Positions 28,511-37,088 are shown, numbered from the stretch's first letter. The stretch is 64,000 nt of DNA from Halobacteriales archaeon QS_1_68_20 (GCA_003021085.1 PXRE01000001.1:1-64000); one strand, 5' to 3'. Program-made: numbers and translations. The notes: generated by a model not told the origin, from the sequence alone.

Positions 28511-29185
28511 GTGCTCGTCCAGATCTACTCGCTGACGACCGCCGAGGACGTCCGGGCGATGGTCGACCTGGGCGTCGACCACCTCGGGTTCGCGGCCGGC
28601 GAGGACGGCGTCCCTGCGGGCATCTCCCTCGATCAGGCCCGCGACCTGTTCGAACTGGTCCCCGACGACCACCGAACGGTCGCGCTCACGGTGAAGACGG
28701 ACGTCGACGCAGTCGTCGAGAAGGGCGAGACCCTGCGGCCGGACGTCCTGCACCTCTGTCCCGAACCGGGCGCGCTGTCGCCGGCCGACGTCCGTGACGT
28801 CGCCGACCGCGTGCCGGCCGATGTCGAGGTGATGACCGCGGTCGCAGTGAACGGGAGGGAGTCGGTCGACCGCACCCGGGAGTTCGACTCCCCGAGCGAC
28901 TACCTCATCCTCGACACCGCGGCCCCGGACGTCCCTGGGGTCGGTGCGTCGGGAGAGACACACGACTGGTCGATCAGCCGCGAAATCGTCCGGTCCACCG
29001 ACGCGCCGGTGATCCTTGCGGGGGGTCTGAGCCCCGAGAACGTCGCGGAAGCCGTCAGGGAGGTCCGCCCGGCCGGCGTCGACTCCTACACCAGGACCTC
29101 ACGGACGGAACGGCGAAAGGACGTCGACGCGGTCGAAACGTTCGTCGAACGCGCCCGTCAGGCGGCATCCGGCGATGACGGGTAG
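28511..29185 (+). CDS. TrpF-like (beta/alpha)8 barrel protein lacking the catalytic cysteine
   Basis: A 224-residue protein that aligns with phosphoribosylanthranilate isomerase: N-terminal strand, HLGFAA, the catalytic-Asp strand LILDTAAP, THDWSISREIV and the phosphate loop APVILAGGLSPENVAEAV. The N-terminal KxCG box that carries the general-base Cys in TrpF reads VQIYSLT here, and the final strand reads GVDSYTRTS instead of GVDxSSG. I therefore doubt that it isomerises PRA. It starts with GTG (28511) and its 3' end overlaps the PfkB kinase by 11 nt, pointing to a sugar-phosphate role. A divergent genuine TrpF cannot be excluded. Confidence 0.65.
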   Translation: MLVQIYSLTTAEDVRAMVDLGVDHLGFAAGEDGVPAGISLDQARDLFELVPDDHRTVALTVKTDVDAVVEKGETLRPDVLHLCPEPGALSPADVRDVADRVPADVEVMTAVAVNGRESVDRTREFDSPSDYLILDTAAPDVPGVGASGETHDWSISREIVRSTDAPVILAGGLSPENVAEAVREVRPAGVDSYTRTSRTERRKDVDAVETFVERARQAASGDDG

Positions 29186-30173
29186 CGAGCGGCCGGGTGG
29201 GTCGTCCGAGGGCCCGGGTTCGTCGTCCGGGGATCCGACGGTCGTCGGCGTCGGCAACGCACTGGTCGACCGGACGTACCTGCTGTCGAACCTGCCGGAA
29301 CCCGACGGCGGCGCGTCCGTCGAGGCGTACGAGGAGCGACCGGGCGGCGTCGAGGCCAACGTCGTCACTGCGCTGGCCCGACTCGGCCACGACGTCGGCG
29401 TAATCGCCCGCCTCGGTGACGACGACGTGGCCGAGACGGTCCTTACGGACCTCGACGACCGGGGCGTCGACCGCTCGCGCGTACGCGTAGTGGAAGACGA
29501 GACGTCGTCGTACTGCCTCGTCCTGCGGAACCGCGCGGGCGAGCGGATGATCATCGGTGGCGGTGACGGCACCGCGAACCTCGCGCTGGACGACGCGGAC
29601 CTCGCGTACCTCGCGGACGCAACGGCAGCCTTCACCTCCGGGTACGCGCCCCCGCGGGTCCACGAACGCCTGGCGGCCGCCCGGGACGATGGCCGACTCT
29701 CGGGGCTGGTCTTCGACCTGGCCGGCCGCCTCGCCGACCTCGAAACCCGTGGCCTGGACGCCGGAACCATCGACGCGACGGCGACCGCCTGCGACCTGTT
29801 CCTCGGGAACCGGCCAGCGGTCCAGTCCTACGTCGGCGGGTCGGACGTGGACGAACTCGTCGATGGCCTCCGGTCCCGCGGGGTCGGCCGGGGGGCCGTC
29901 ACCGACGGGCCGTCGGGGGCGACGTTGTTCGACGAGGACCGGACCGTCTCTGTTCCCGCGTTCGACGTGGACGTGGTCGACACGACCGGCGCGGGCGACG
30001 CGTTCGCGGCGGGCCTGGTCGACGCCTGGATCCTTCGTGACGAACCGATGGAACGGGCAGGCCGGTTCGCGGGCGCCGTCGCGGCGCTCGGGTGTACCGG
30101 GGAGGGAGCCAGGGGGAACCTGCCGGCCCGCGAGGCCGTCGAGGAATTTCTGGAATCCTGCTCGTCGGTGTAG
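29175..30173 (+). CDS. PfkB-family carbohydrate kinase
   Basis: A 332-residue ribokinase-fold enzyme. Visible motifs are VVGVGNALVDRTYLL near the N-terminus, the substrate-site GGVEANVVTALARLG (PfkB signature 1) and the anion hole with catalytic Asp, VVDTTGAGDAFAAGL (signature 2). Substrate could be a sugar, nucleoside or related alcohol. It is translationally coupled to the TrpF-like barrel through an 11-nt overlap, so the two may act on the same phosphorylated compound. The first ~20 residues are Ser/Gly-rich and probably disordered. Confidence 0.82.
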   Translation: MTGSERPGGSSEGPGSSSGDPTVVGVGNALVDRTYLLSNLPEPDGGASVEAYEERPGGVEANVVTALARLGHDVGVIARLGDDDVAETVLTDLDDRGVDRSRVRVVEDETSSYCLVLRNRAGERMIIGGGDGTANLALDDADLAYLADATAAFTSGYAPPRVHERLAAARDDGRLSGLVFDLAGRLADLETRGLDAGTIDATATACDLFLGNRPAVQSYVGGSDVDELVDGLRSRGVGRGAVTDGPSGATLFDEDRTVSVPAFDVDVVDTTGAGDAFAAGLVDAWILRDEPMERAGRFAGAVAALGCTGEGARGNLPAREAVEEFLESCSSV

Positions 30174-30521
30174 TCAGAGGGAGCACGGCCCCACGAGTTC
30201 GTATAGCGAGATACGATTTATCGGTCGGACTTCGACCGATCAGGTCTCCTCACGTGTCAGAGGGTAGAACCGAAGGGCGCAAAGTTCCGGCGATTCAGGC
30301 ACGATGCGGCGGAATCCGGTCCAGGGGACGGCGGGATCGGACGCACTTATATACTCCAGCGAGGTACTCGAGGGCCGACCGGATGCGGCGCCGCCTTGCC
30401 CTTCCTGGGCCATCCACGCTCTAACGCCGTCTCCTCAGCAGATTCGGTGCGTTTCCAATCCGAGTGGAGACTCACGTCCACGAACGGAAACGATTACTCC
30501 GTGGCCCGAAAACTGCGGGAC
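30174..30521. other. Intergenic region with TATA-like element
   Basis: About 350 bp without a gene. A TATA-like CTTATATA lies at 30346-30353, and there is a short hairpin-like inverted repeat, ATCGGTCGGACTTCGACCGAT, at about 30220-30240. The element could drive the hydrolase at 30522 with a long leader. Nothing else recognised. Confidence 0.4.
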
Positions 30522-31361
30522 ATGACGACCAGCGACTGGGGCGACTGGCTGCCGAACGCCGTCGCGGACGCGGATCCCGACGGGATCACGCTGTGGTACC
30601 TCGGGTGCAACGGCTTCGTACTGAAGGGGAGCGACGAAACGACGCTGTTCGTGGACCCGTACGTCGGCACCGGCGATCCACCGCGAACCGTCCGGATGAT
30701 CCCCGTGCCGTTCGATCCGACGGACGTCCGGTCGGCCGACGCCGTCTTCGCCACCCACGAACACACCGACCACGTCCACGGACCGAGCCAGGCTCCGCTT
30801 CTCGCGGACGCCGGGGCGACGTTCTACGGCCCCGACGAGAGCGTCGCCGTGGCGACCGACGAAGAGGACTGGCCGGGCGAGTGGGGCGTCGACGCAGACG
30901 ACCTCGTGACCGTCGCGGAGGGAGATTCCGTCGACGTCGGGGGATTCACCGTCCACGTGGAGGACGCCCACGACCCCGACGCCGTCCACCCCGTCTCGTA
31001 CCTGTTCGAGTACGACGGCGTGACGGTGTTCCACGGCGGCGACACCAGACCGGCCTCGGAGTTCGAGCGAATCGGCGAGGAGTACGACATCGACCTCGGC
31101 ATCCTCGCGTTCGGGTCGGTCGGACGAATCCCGGACAAAGAGACCCGCGAACCCACACGGACGCGCTGGTACAACGACGAAAACCAGATCGTCGAAGCAG
31201 CCTCGGCGCTCCAAATCGACGCCCTGTTGCCAAGCCACTGGGACATGTGGAAGGGCCTGACCGCCGATCCGACGGCGCTCCACCACCACGTCGGAAGTTT
31301 CGAGTACCCGCACCGCCTGGAGGTCGTCGAAATCGGTGACAGCGTCGACCTCGACCGGTAA
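30522..31361 (+). CDS. Metallo-beta-lactamase-fold hydrolase (UlaG-like)
   Basis: A 279-residue MBL-fold protein. The metal motif HxHxDH is seen in THEHTDHVHG, with further ligands in FHGGDTRP and LPSHWDMW. The overall pattern (WYLGCNGFVLKGSDETTLFV; LGILAFGSVG) resembles L-ascorbate-6-phosphate lactonase UlaG and related enzymes. Substrate unknown; a lactone or phosphorylated sugar acid is plausible given the kinase upstream, but the 348-bp gap argues against an operon. The ATG at 30522 fits the domain start better than the longer frame from 30396. Confidence 0.8.
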   Translation: MTTSDWGDWLPNAVADADPDGITLWYLGCNGFVLKGSDETTLFVDPYVGTGDPPRTVRMIPVPFDPTDVRSADAVFATHEHTDHVHGPSQAPLLADAGATFYGPDESVAVATDEEDWPGEWGVDADDLVTVAEGDSVDVGGFTVHVEDAHDPDAVHPVSYLFEYDGVTVFHGGDTRPASEFERIGEEYDIDLGILAFGSVGRIPDKETREPTRTRWYNDENQIVEAASALQIDALLPSHWDMWKGLTADPTALHHHVGSFEYPHRLEVVEIGDSVDLDR

Positions 31362-31489
31362 GGACGTCTTGATACGGCGTAAGACGACGTTACGTTCGGA
31401 CGTTGGCAGGTCGGGATAAACGGGCAGCCGGGAAGAACGGCCGACCTATCGGCCGGGTCCTTTTTGGTGTCGGTGGCGTATTACGTGGT

Positions 31490-33592
31490 ATGAGCTACGC
31501 GTCCGACGACGGCACGCAGGAGGTGACCGCTGACGGGATCCGGGTCGAGAAGGGATTCGAGGCGGAGGAGTTCCCGGTTCCCGCGATGCGGTTCGCCATC
31601 GCGTCCGAGCGTGACGAGGCAGTTACGGTGCGCATCTCCGACGACATCCCGGAGGACTTCTCGATGGACGGCGTCGGGTTCCACCCGGACTACGAGGGGG
31701 AGAACTGGACCGCCTACGAGGACAACCGCGTCGAGTACGAACGGACCCTCCAGCCAGGGGAGCACGTCGTAACCGTCTACGGCATCCGCGCGAGCACGAT
31801 GGAGGAGGTCCGGGCGTTCCTGACGGATCCCACGATCGAGGAGGTCAGCCCCGCGGGTACGGACGTCTCCGCCACCGATCACCGCGCCGTCGACGACCAG
31901 ACGATCCAGGACATCGCCCCGAAGGAGTCCAACCAGGTGGTCCGGGACGTCCTCGCGGGCGAACGCGAGACCCTCCCCGGCATGGACGACGACGTCCCCC
32001 AGCCCTCCGGGACGGACGCGAACGGAACTTCGACTGTGGCCGACGTCGGACCGATGGAGGACAACTCGACCGGCGAAGCCGACGACGACCTCGAACTTGG
32101 CCCGGACGAAGCGGAGGACTTGCTTGGAGACCTCGAAGCAGAGACCCACACCGACGAGGAGTCCGAAGAGGGAGCCGTCGAAACCGAGGACGACGCCGCC
32201 GCCGAAGACGACGACGTCGACGACTCCATCGACCTCGGCCTGGACGCCGACGACGACGGACTGGAACTCGACGTCGACGACGACGCGGAGGAGGGTGATC
32301 CGGGGCTGGAACTCGACGACATCCCCGAAACGGACGAACTCGAACCCGGGGACGACGACGGGGAAGCGAAGAAGGATGCGGACGAAGGAGAACTGATCGA
32401 GGACGACGACACCGGTGGACCGGTGGGCGACGGAACGACCGACGACGGGGCGGCCGCCGACGAACTCGTCGACGCGTCCGCCGAAGAAGAAACGGCAGAC
32501 CCTGTGGCCGACGAACCGGCGGACAACGCGGCCGTGGCGGGGTCGAAGTCCGACGATGCGACGGCAGGTGAGGACGAGCCCACGGACGACGTCGCCGTCG
32601 ACCTCGACTTCGATTCGGACGGCGAGGCGGACGATCTGGAGACCCCCGAGGAATCCGAGGGGCCCGCGCTTGACGAGGAACCCACGGTCGTCACGCCGGA
32701 CGACGATCCGACGGCCGACGACGCCACCCCTGGTGAAGCGGACGTACCGGCCGACGACGAACCGATCTCCATCGACGACGGTCCGGACCTGGGCACGGCG
32801 GCCGACTCCTCGCCCGTCACCGGTGAGGAGCTCGGTGACGGCTCCCCCGGATCCGACGAGGTCGTCGACGAGCCGATCACCGACTCCGCGTCCGACGAGG
32901 AATCGGCATCGGACGACCCCGAGGTCGACGACGAAACGGACTCGACGGACGTCGCCGTGACGGAATCGGGAAGCGTGGTCTCCGCGCTGGTAGAGGAAAT
33001 CCAGTCAAGGTCCGTCGAGGAGTCCGAACTCGAAGCACTCCGTGACGCACTCGACGTTGGCGAAACGTCCGAACCGACCCGGAGCGTCGACACGCGCATC
33101 TCACGTCTGGAGTCCAGGCTGGAGGAGTTCGACGCGTACACGGACGCACTTCGGGAGTTCATCGACGACCGCGGGACCGCCGAGGAGATCATCGAGGGTT
33201 TGGAGTCCGAGATGGAGGACCTGCGGGACGACCTCTCGGAGATGTCGGGGTTCGTCGAGTCTAACGAGGATCGCGTCGACGCCGTCTCCGAAGTCGTCGA
33301 CGGACTGGAGTCCGACCTCGCGTCGACCGGTGACGACCTCTCGACGCTGACGGCCCGCGTCGACGAAATCGACGCCGAGTTCGAGGCCCTCGTGGGGAGC
33401 GTCGAAGACCTCGAAACGGACGTTGAGGACGTGGAATCGACCGTCGAGGACCTCCGGTCGGAGGTCGTGGACGTTGCCGAGGGCACCGTCGACGAGGAAC
33501 TGGAGGAGTTGCGGTCCGACCTGGCGTCGCTCCAGGAGGACGTCGAGGAAATCGTCGAGTGGCGTGGCCAGCTCGGCGAGATGTTCAAGTGA
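31490..33592 (+). CDS. Large acidic protein with C-terminal coiled coil
   Basis: A 700-residue protein in three parts. Residues 1-130 form a compact beta-rich domain (PVPAMRFAIASERDEAVTVR; QPGEHVVTVYGIRASTMEEV). Residues about 150-500 are low-complexity, dominated by Asp, Glu, Ala, Thr and Gly with almost no hydrophobic residues, and surely disordered. Residues about 505-700 are coiled coil with heptad repeats (ISRLESRLEEFDAYTDALRE; VEDLETDVEDVESTVEDL). It has no membrane span or signal. It resembles haloarchaeal scaffold-type proteins; I cannot assign a function. The ATG at 31490 follows a TTACGTGGT leader; an upstream frame from 31403 adds unrelated basic residues. Confidence 0.65.
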   Translation: MSYASDDGTQEVTADGIRVEKGFEAEEFPVPAMRFAIASERDEAVTVRISDDIPEDFSMDGVGFHPDYEGENWTAYEDNRVEYERTLQPGEHVVTVYGIRASTMEEVRAFLTDPTIEEVSPAGTDVSATDHRAVDDQTIQDIAPKESNQVVRDVLAGERETLPGMDDDVPQPSGTDANGTSTVADVGPMEDNSTGEADDDLELGPDEAEDLLGDLEAETHTDEESEEGAVETEDDAAAEDDDVDDSIDLGLDADDDGLELDVDDDAEEGDPGLELDDIPETDELEPGDDDGEAKKDADEGELIEDDDTGGPVGDGTTDDGAAADELVDASAEEETADPVADEPADNAAVAGSKSDDATAGEDEPTDDVAVDLDFDSDGEADDLETPEESEGPALDEEPTVVTPDDDPTADDATPGEADVPADDEPISIDDGPDLGTAADSSPVTGEELGDGSPGSDEVVDEPITDSASDEESASDDPEVDDETDSTDVAVTESGSVVSALVEEIQSRSVEESELEALRDALDVGETSEPTRSVDTRISRLESRLEEFDAYTDALREFIDDRGTAEEIIEGLESEMEDLRDDLSEMSGFVESNEDRVDAVSEVVDGLESDLASTGDDLSTLTARVDEIDAEFEALVGSVEDLETDVEDVESTVEDLRSEVVDVAEGTVDEELEELRSDLASLQEDVEEIVEWRGQLGEMFK

Positions 33593-33815
33593 ACAGGGCG
33601 TTCGTCGTCGCCCCCATTCGTTCATTACCGTCTGTTCTCTTTGACCCGTCCGTTTTCGGCGGTTCACACTCGTCTATGAGAATCCCGTTTACGAAATCTC
33701 AACTGATACCACTACTGCGTAGTAATCAGAGATTATGGTCCCACTGGACCCGGATTTATGGCGCTACAATTATAGATTACCCGTCTGTTGGGCCGCTATG
33801 GGGGCCTACAAATCA

Positions 33816-33833
33816 GGATAAGGGCCTTAATCT
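33816..33833. promoter_or_regulatory. Palindromic element GGATAA-n6-TTAATC, left copy
   Basis: An imperfect inverted repeat about 130 bp upstream of the left viral operon. Positions 33814-33828 are identical over 15 nt to 46359-46373, which lies upstream of the DUF5805-integrase operon. Placement at both operons fits a viral repressor operator. Confidence 0.5.
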
Positions 33834-33914
33834 TACCCCACCGGGATATATCGGGTCGTAACCGGTGTGAAACCCCCGATATACCCTACCCCATATCACC
33901 CTATTGTTGGGGTG

Positions 33915-33943
33915 GTTCAGGTCATTTCGGTTCTAGTTCAGGT
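33915..33943. repeat. Direct repeats GTTCAGGT upstream of the first viral gene
   Basis: GTTCAGGT occurs at 33915-33922 and 33936-33943, 21 bp apart, followed by a related TAGGTCA at 33951-33957 that ends three bases before the ATG at 33961. With about two helical turns of spacing, these could be operator repeats for the leaderless first gene. Confidence 0.4.
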
Positions 33944-33960
33944 TCACGTTTAGGTCAACC

Positions 33961-34092
33961 ATGTCCGACGAAAGCACTCCCGTTGTGTGTGAGCACTGCG
34001 GGTACGATTGGGATTACAGCGGTAGCTACAGCACGCGAACCACCTGCCCCGACTGCCAGCGAAAGGCGGAGATCGGAGGAGACTCGAAATGA
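33961..34092 (+). CDS. Viral zinc-ribbon microprotein (43 aa)
   Basis: Too short for usual gene callers, but clear: ATG at 33961, two CxxC pairs (VCEHCGYDWDY ... TCPDCQRK) making one zinc ribbon, TGA at 34090-34092. Its layout matches the 49-residue protein encoded on the other strand at 45905-46054 (CSKCGYQW ... CPRCNKK), so the two are paralogs at opposite ends of the element. The downstream ATG overlaps its stop (ATGA). Confidence 0.75.
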   Translation: MSDESTPVVCEHCGYDWDYSGSYSTRTTCPDCQRKAEIGGDSK

Positions 34093-34187
34093 CCTGGTTG
34101 TGTTCGCACTGCCAGTTCCGTCATCCGGATGACGTCCACGAGTGTCCGTTGACGGGAAACACGCGTCTGGGAGGTGGTCGCCGATGA
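34089..34187 (+). CDS. Viral zinc-finger microprotein (32 aa)
   Basis: ATG overlaps the stop of the gene before (ATGA at 34089-34092), and its own stop overlaps the next ATG (34184-34187). The product starts MTWLCSHCQFRHPDDVHECP, with a CxxC pair and one further Cys and His that could form a zinc knuckle. The perfect ATGA chain on both sides is the main evidence that it is translated. Confidence 0.6.
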   Translation: MTWLCSHCQFRHPDDVHECPLTGNTRLGGGRR

Positions 34188-34441
34188 CTAAGACGACCGA
34201 GCGTCTTCACGCGATCAACATCGGCGACCAGGTTGAGGACCGCGACGCCGATTCTGAACCTGCGGAATGCCACAACCCACTCTGCACGGAGACGTTGACG
34301 TGCGACCCAGGCGATCAAGAAGGGTACTGTTCCTGGGATTGCGCCGTCATTGCGCGTTCGGGAGCAGCTAACCGAATCCGTTCTAACGAGAATTCGCCAC
34401 CACAGCAGGCCACGCCTCTTCGGGATGGAGGTGACCGATGA
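34184..34441 (+). CDS. Viral Cys-rich protein (85 aa)
   Basis: Starts MTKTTERLHAINIGDQVEDR; contains four Cys in AECHNPLCTETLTCDPGDQ and YCSWDCAVIA, a probable zinc-binding unit like the short haloviral proteins that resemble FCS-type fingers (CxxC...CSxxC). ATGA overlaps link it to both neighbours. Function unknown; nucleic-acid or protein binding is an inference. Confidence 0.6.
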   Translation: MTKTTERLHAINIGDQVEDRDADSEPAECHNPLCTETLTCDPGDQEGYCSWDCAVIARSGAANRIRSNENSPPQQATPLRDGGDR

Positions 34442-34986
34442 TGACAGGGAAAGATTCAATCGACGACGTTAGTGAAAAAACCTGTTCAACGCACGGGATG
34501 AGGGACGGAGAGCGCGTTTCGGACGCCATCAAGGACATGACGGAGACGTTGGAGGATCGGAATGAGATCCTCGGCAACATCGCTCTTGCAGTTGAGAGTC
34601 TGGCGGCGCAAGAGTCCGTCAAGGACTCTCTGCACAACACAGGCGGTGCGACGGACGAAGAGGTGTCCGAGGCCGTGGACGCCGACGGTTCGTCAGACGT
34701 CCGTGACACCGCACAGAGCGACTCTGGCGTTGCCGAGACCGACACTGACAACATCGTGAAGCGGTGGTTGGGGATGCACGGCTACAGCTACGAGAAGTTC
34801 GAGTGGGGACATATCGGGGGCCGAACGGTCTACATATCCCTCGATGGGTACATTGACGACTTCGAGTCGTTTCAGGATTCTCTTCGGGGGTTGGATAGCC
34901 GCGAGTGGATTCCCGACGACGAACGCAACGAGATGGACATCGAAGAACTGCGCTACCATGTCCGCAAGGAGGCTGGGGAGGCATGA
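34438..34986 (+). CDS. Viral protein with repeated N-terminal leader (182 aa)
   Basis: A 182-residue acidic protein. The N-terminus contains DDVSEKTCSTHGM, which recurs as DDVSQKTGSTYGM at the start of the gene at 37085, with about 84% DNA identity over roughly 48 nt. The middle is a helical region and the C-terminus a compact domain (WLGMHGYSYEKFEWGHIGG; DSREWIPDDERNEMDIEELR). Starts at either of two adjacent ATGs (34438, 34441). I do not recognise a family. Confidence 0.6.
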   Translation: MMTGKDSIDDVSEKTCSTHGMRDGERVSDAIKDMTETLEDRNEILGNIALAVESLAAQESVKDSLHNTGGATDEEVSEAVDADGSSDVRDTAQSDSGVAETDTDNIVKRWLGMHGYSYEKFEWGHIGGRTVYISLDGYIDDFESFQDSLRGLDSREWIPDDERNEMDIEELRYHVRKEAGEA

Positions 34987-35192
34987 TGGACTACGAGAAG
35001 TTCGAGGATTGGGGTAAACTCGAAGGAGAGAGAATCACAGTTGAGTACGATTTGCTGGTTGAGTGCGGCGACTGCGGTTGGTGCGTCAAGCGTTGCCGGC
35101 GACAGGGGGCGGAAGGCGCCAGCCGTCACCACCTCCTCCATGCGGATTGCAACGGGATCGTCGACATTTCGGAGGCTGATAGCGATGACTAA
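34983..35192 (+). CDS. Viral Cys/His-rich protein (69 aa)
   Basis: ATG at 34983 overlaps the preceding stop. The product has ECGDCGWCVKRC followed by SRHHLLHADC, enough Cys and His for one or two zinc sites. It overlaps the next gene by 8 nt. Same microprotein cassette; function unknown. Confidence 0.55.
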   Translation: MMDYEKFEDWGKLEGERITVEYDLLVECGDCGWCVKRCRRQGAEGASRHHLLHADCNGIVDISEADSDD

Positions 35193-35346
35193 CGTCGACC
35201 GGTACTGTGACACGTCGAGTTGCATCAAAAACGCCGACAAGGTGGTTGAGTACTCTGGGGGGGAGACGCGGAACTACTGCGTGTCGTGCATCCGGACGCT
35301 ACATCAGGAGTACGCGGTGGACCTGGAGGTGATCGGAGACCTATGA
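35185..35346 (+). CDS. Viral zinc-finger microprotein (53 aa)
   Basis: ATG 35185, stop 35346. Contains CDTSSC and YCVSCIRTLH, a CxxxxC plus CxxC arrangement with a nearby His. It overlaps both neighbours (8 and 4 nt), consistent with coupled translation in the left operon. Confidence 0.55.
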   Translation: MTNVDRYCDTSSCIKNADKVVEYSGGETRNYCVSCIRTLHQEYAVDLEVIGDL

Positions 35347-35570
35347 CTCACCCATGTCCTGCGTGCGGTGGGTACGGGTTCTGCTTGAGGAGTCCGTCCA
35401 TCTTCAGTAGCCTGGAGATTATGACTCGTTGCTACGAGTGCGACGGGTCCGGAGTCTGTGGACAAGACACGACCATGAAGAACACTTACGACGCCGGACA
35501 CGAAGGAACCTGCATAGCCGACGACGCCGACGCCGACGACCAGGACGACGGGGGCGACGATGGTAATTAG
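35343..35570 (+). CDS. Viral CxxCxGxG zinc-finger protein (75 aa)
   Basis: Starts MTHPCPACGGYGFCLRS and continues with CYECDGSGVCGQ, two CxxCxGxG repeats as in the DnaJ/thiol-chaperone zinc centre. The tail is Asp-rich. It is similar in motif to the gene at 37554. It overlaps the next start by 11 nt. Confidence 0.6.
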   Translation: MTHPCPACGGYGFCLRSPSIFSSLEIMTRCYECDGSGVCGQDTTMKNTYDAGHEGTCIADDADADDQDDGGDDGN

Positions 35571-35700
35571 TTTCAGCGACGACACGGCCTTCGGGTTCCT
35601 GGCGGACCAGGGGTTCGTCGTGACGGCCCGCGCGTCGCGGCGGTCAAACCCGAACGCGCCGACGTGGGCGAACCGTGGGCGCGGCCAGGAAAAGGTCGCG
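35560..35700 (+). pseudogene. Viral ASCH-like protein, 3' part replaced
   Basis: From the ATG at 35560 about 45 codons (MVISFSDDTAFGFLADQGF ... FVVTARASRRSNPNAPTWAN, then RGRGQEKVADV) resemble the start of short haloviral proteins with an ASCH/PUA-like RNA-binding fold. The frame stays open to 36222, but from about 35700 it merely reads antisense through a transposase fragment. The gene was probably cut by that insertion. Confidence 0.4.
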
Positions 35701-36162
35701 GACGTGCCGGGTCTTTCGGTCGATGGCCCCCTCGGGGATCTCCGGCAGCGTCTCGTCGCACTCCTCGGTTTCGAGCGGGGCGAGGTGCGGCTCGATAATT
35801 TCCTTCGGCAGCGAGTCGAGTTCGTCACGGATGTACTCGGCGTAGCTGTCAAAGTAGACCTCGGAGCCGAACTGCTCGCGGATGGAGTAAGAGAATGTGG
35901 AGTGGTCAAGGACATCGTCGAACCCGAGAGTTTCCCGTATCTCGGGGTATCGTTTGAGTTGGCGTTCCAGCTCGAAGAACGACTTGCCGGTCAGGAGCCG
36001 GTAGACGTGAGCCTGCGCCATCGCTTGCGGGTGTTCGTCCCCGCGGCCGTCGAGGCCGTCTTCGCGCTCGTCGAAGAGCGGCCCGGGGGTGTCGGCGATG
36101 GTCTGGACGATGGCCTGCTCACCGAGGGTCGGCCCATCGTCCGCACGCGTGTCGCCTGTCAC
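35697..36162 (-). mobile_element. Transposase N-terminal fragment (insertion sequence remnant)
   Basis: Leftward frame starting near 36162 with clear coding character: LTGKSFFELERQLKRYPEIR, LGFDDVLDHSTFSYSIREQF, RDELDSLPKEIIEPHL, EGAIDRKTRHVRDLF. The pattern resembles the N-terminal part of haloarchaeal IS4/IS5-type transposases. The DDE catalytic core is missing: after VRDLF the sequence switches to unrelated antisense DNA at about 35697. GC is higher than that of the surrounding viral genes, in keeping with later insertion. Confidence 0.5.
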
Positions 36163-36218
36163 ACACGTGGGATGTTCGGACTCACTGAAAAGTCTTGCGC
36201 GAACGGAGGTGCATCAGC

Positions 36219-37088
36219 GTGAATCATTCTGTGTTCGCGTATCCCGGTAACAAGTCCTCTCTGGCCGATTGGGTAGGCGAGCACCTTTGCGAGCACCGCT
36301 GCTACGTAGAGGTATTCGGCGGCGCGGCAGGTGTCTTGGCGAATAAGCCAAAGAGCTACAACGAGGTCTACAACGATGTAGATGAGGACCTCGTACAGTT
36401 CTTCGACGTGCTTCGGGAGCGCGGCGCCGAATTAACAGACTGGCTCCAGAGGCTTCCCTATGCCAGAGAGAAGTACGATCAGTGGGCCGACCGCTGGTAT
36501 GCAGAGGGCTGGCGGCCCGATGACCCGATTAAGCGCGCCGGCGTATTCTTCTTCCTTCGAAGCACGTCCTTCGGAGGAACATACCAATACCCCGGTGGCT
36601 TCGCTATCAGCTCCAGCCGGAACCAAGCACGGACCTATTCTGGACAGGTAGATCGTCTCGAAGAGTTCGCTGCGCGGTTCCGCAACGTGGTCATTGAGAA
36701 CAAAGACTGGAAGGAAGTTATTGAGAGTTACGACAGCGACGAGACGCTGTTCTACCTCGATCCGCCGTACTACGACACTCGGTGTCGGTATCGCCACGGA
36801 CACGAGTTCGACCACGAGGAACTCGCGTCGACGCTCTCTGGAATCGATGCCGGGTGGCTGGTGTCATACGGCGACTTACCACCTGCCATAGAGAAAGCGG
36901 CTGAGACAGTCGTTGAGCGGACCGTTCGCTACAATATGGGGTCTGGATACAACGGCGAGGTTGATCCGTCGCCGGAGACCCTATCTATGAGTTATGATCC
37001 GAGTACTACGCCGTCGTTCGTCGATGAATCGACCGCTCAACAGACTCTCGTCGCGGCGACAGATGGCGGAACGGAGGGGAAAGAATGA
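36219..37088 (+). CDS. DNA adenine methylase (D12/Dam class)
   Basis: A 289-residue N6-adenine methyltransferase. Motifs in alpha order: FAYPGNKSSLADWV (SAM-binding PxGNK), VEVFGGAAGVLANKP, and catalytic DPPY in FYLDPPYYDTR. Viral Dam-like enzymes usually protect the genome against host restriction. I prefer the GTG at 36219, because it follows a GGAGGTG ribosome-binding sequence at 36206-36212 and opens directly on conserved sequence; a start at 36195 would lie inside the transposase scar. The stop overlaps the next ATG. Confidence 0.88.
   Translation: MNHSVFAYPGNKSSLADWVGEHLCEHRCYVEVFGGAAGVLANKPKSYNEVYNDVDEDLVQFFDVLRERGAELTDWLQRLPYAREKYDQWADRWYAEGWRPDDPIKRAGVFFFLRSTSFGGTYQYPGGFAISSSRNQARTYSGQVDRLEEFAARFRNVVIENKDWKEVIESYDSDETLFYLDPPYYDTRCRYRHGHEFDHEELASTLSGIDAGWLVSYGDLPPAIEKAAETVVERTVRYNMGSGYNGEVDPSPETLSMSYDPSTTPSFVDESTAQQTLVAATDGGTEGKE

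Larger units (their letters stand above)
33593..33960. other. Provirus left flank: regulatory region, attachment site not identified
   Basis: About 370 bp between the chromosomal coiled-coil gene and the first viral gene. Composition drops in GC from about 33670. It contains a palindromic element (33816-33833), GC-poor strips and direct repeats immediately before the first viral ATG. I compared it by eye with 47862-48061 and found no convincing att repeat and no tRNA gene. Confidence 0.45.

Noticed and set aside
31879-33588. A 569-codon Ser-rich leftward open frame
   Set aside because: Antisense of Asp/Glu-rich codons always gives Ser-rich frames; the rightward gene has clear domain structure.
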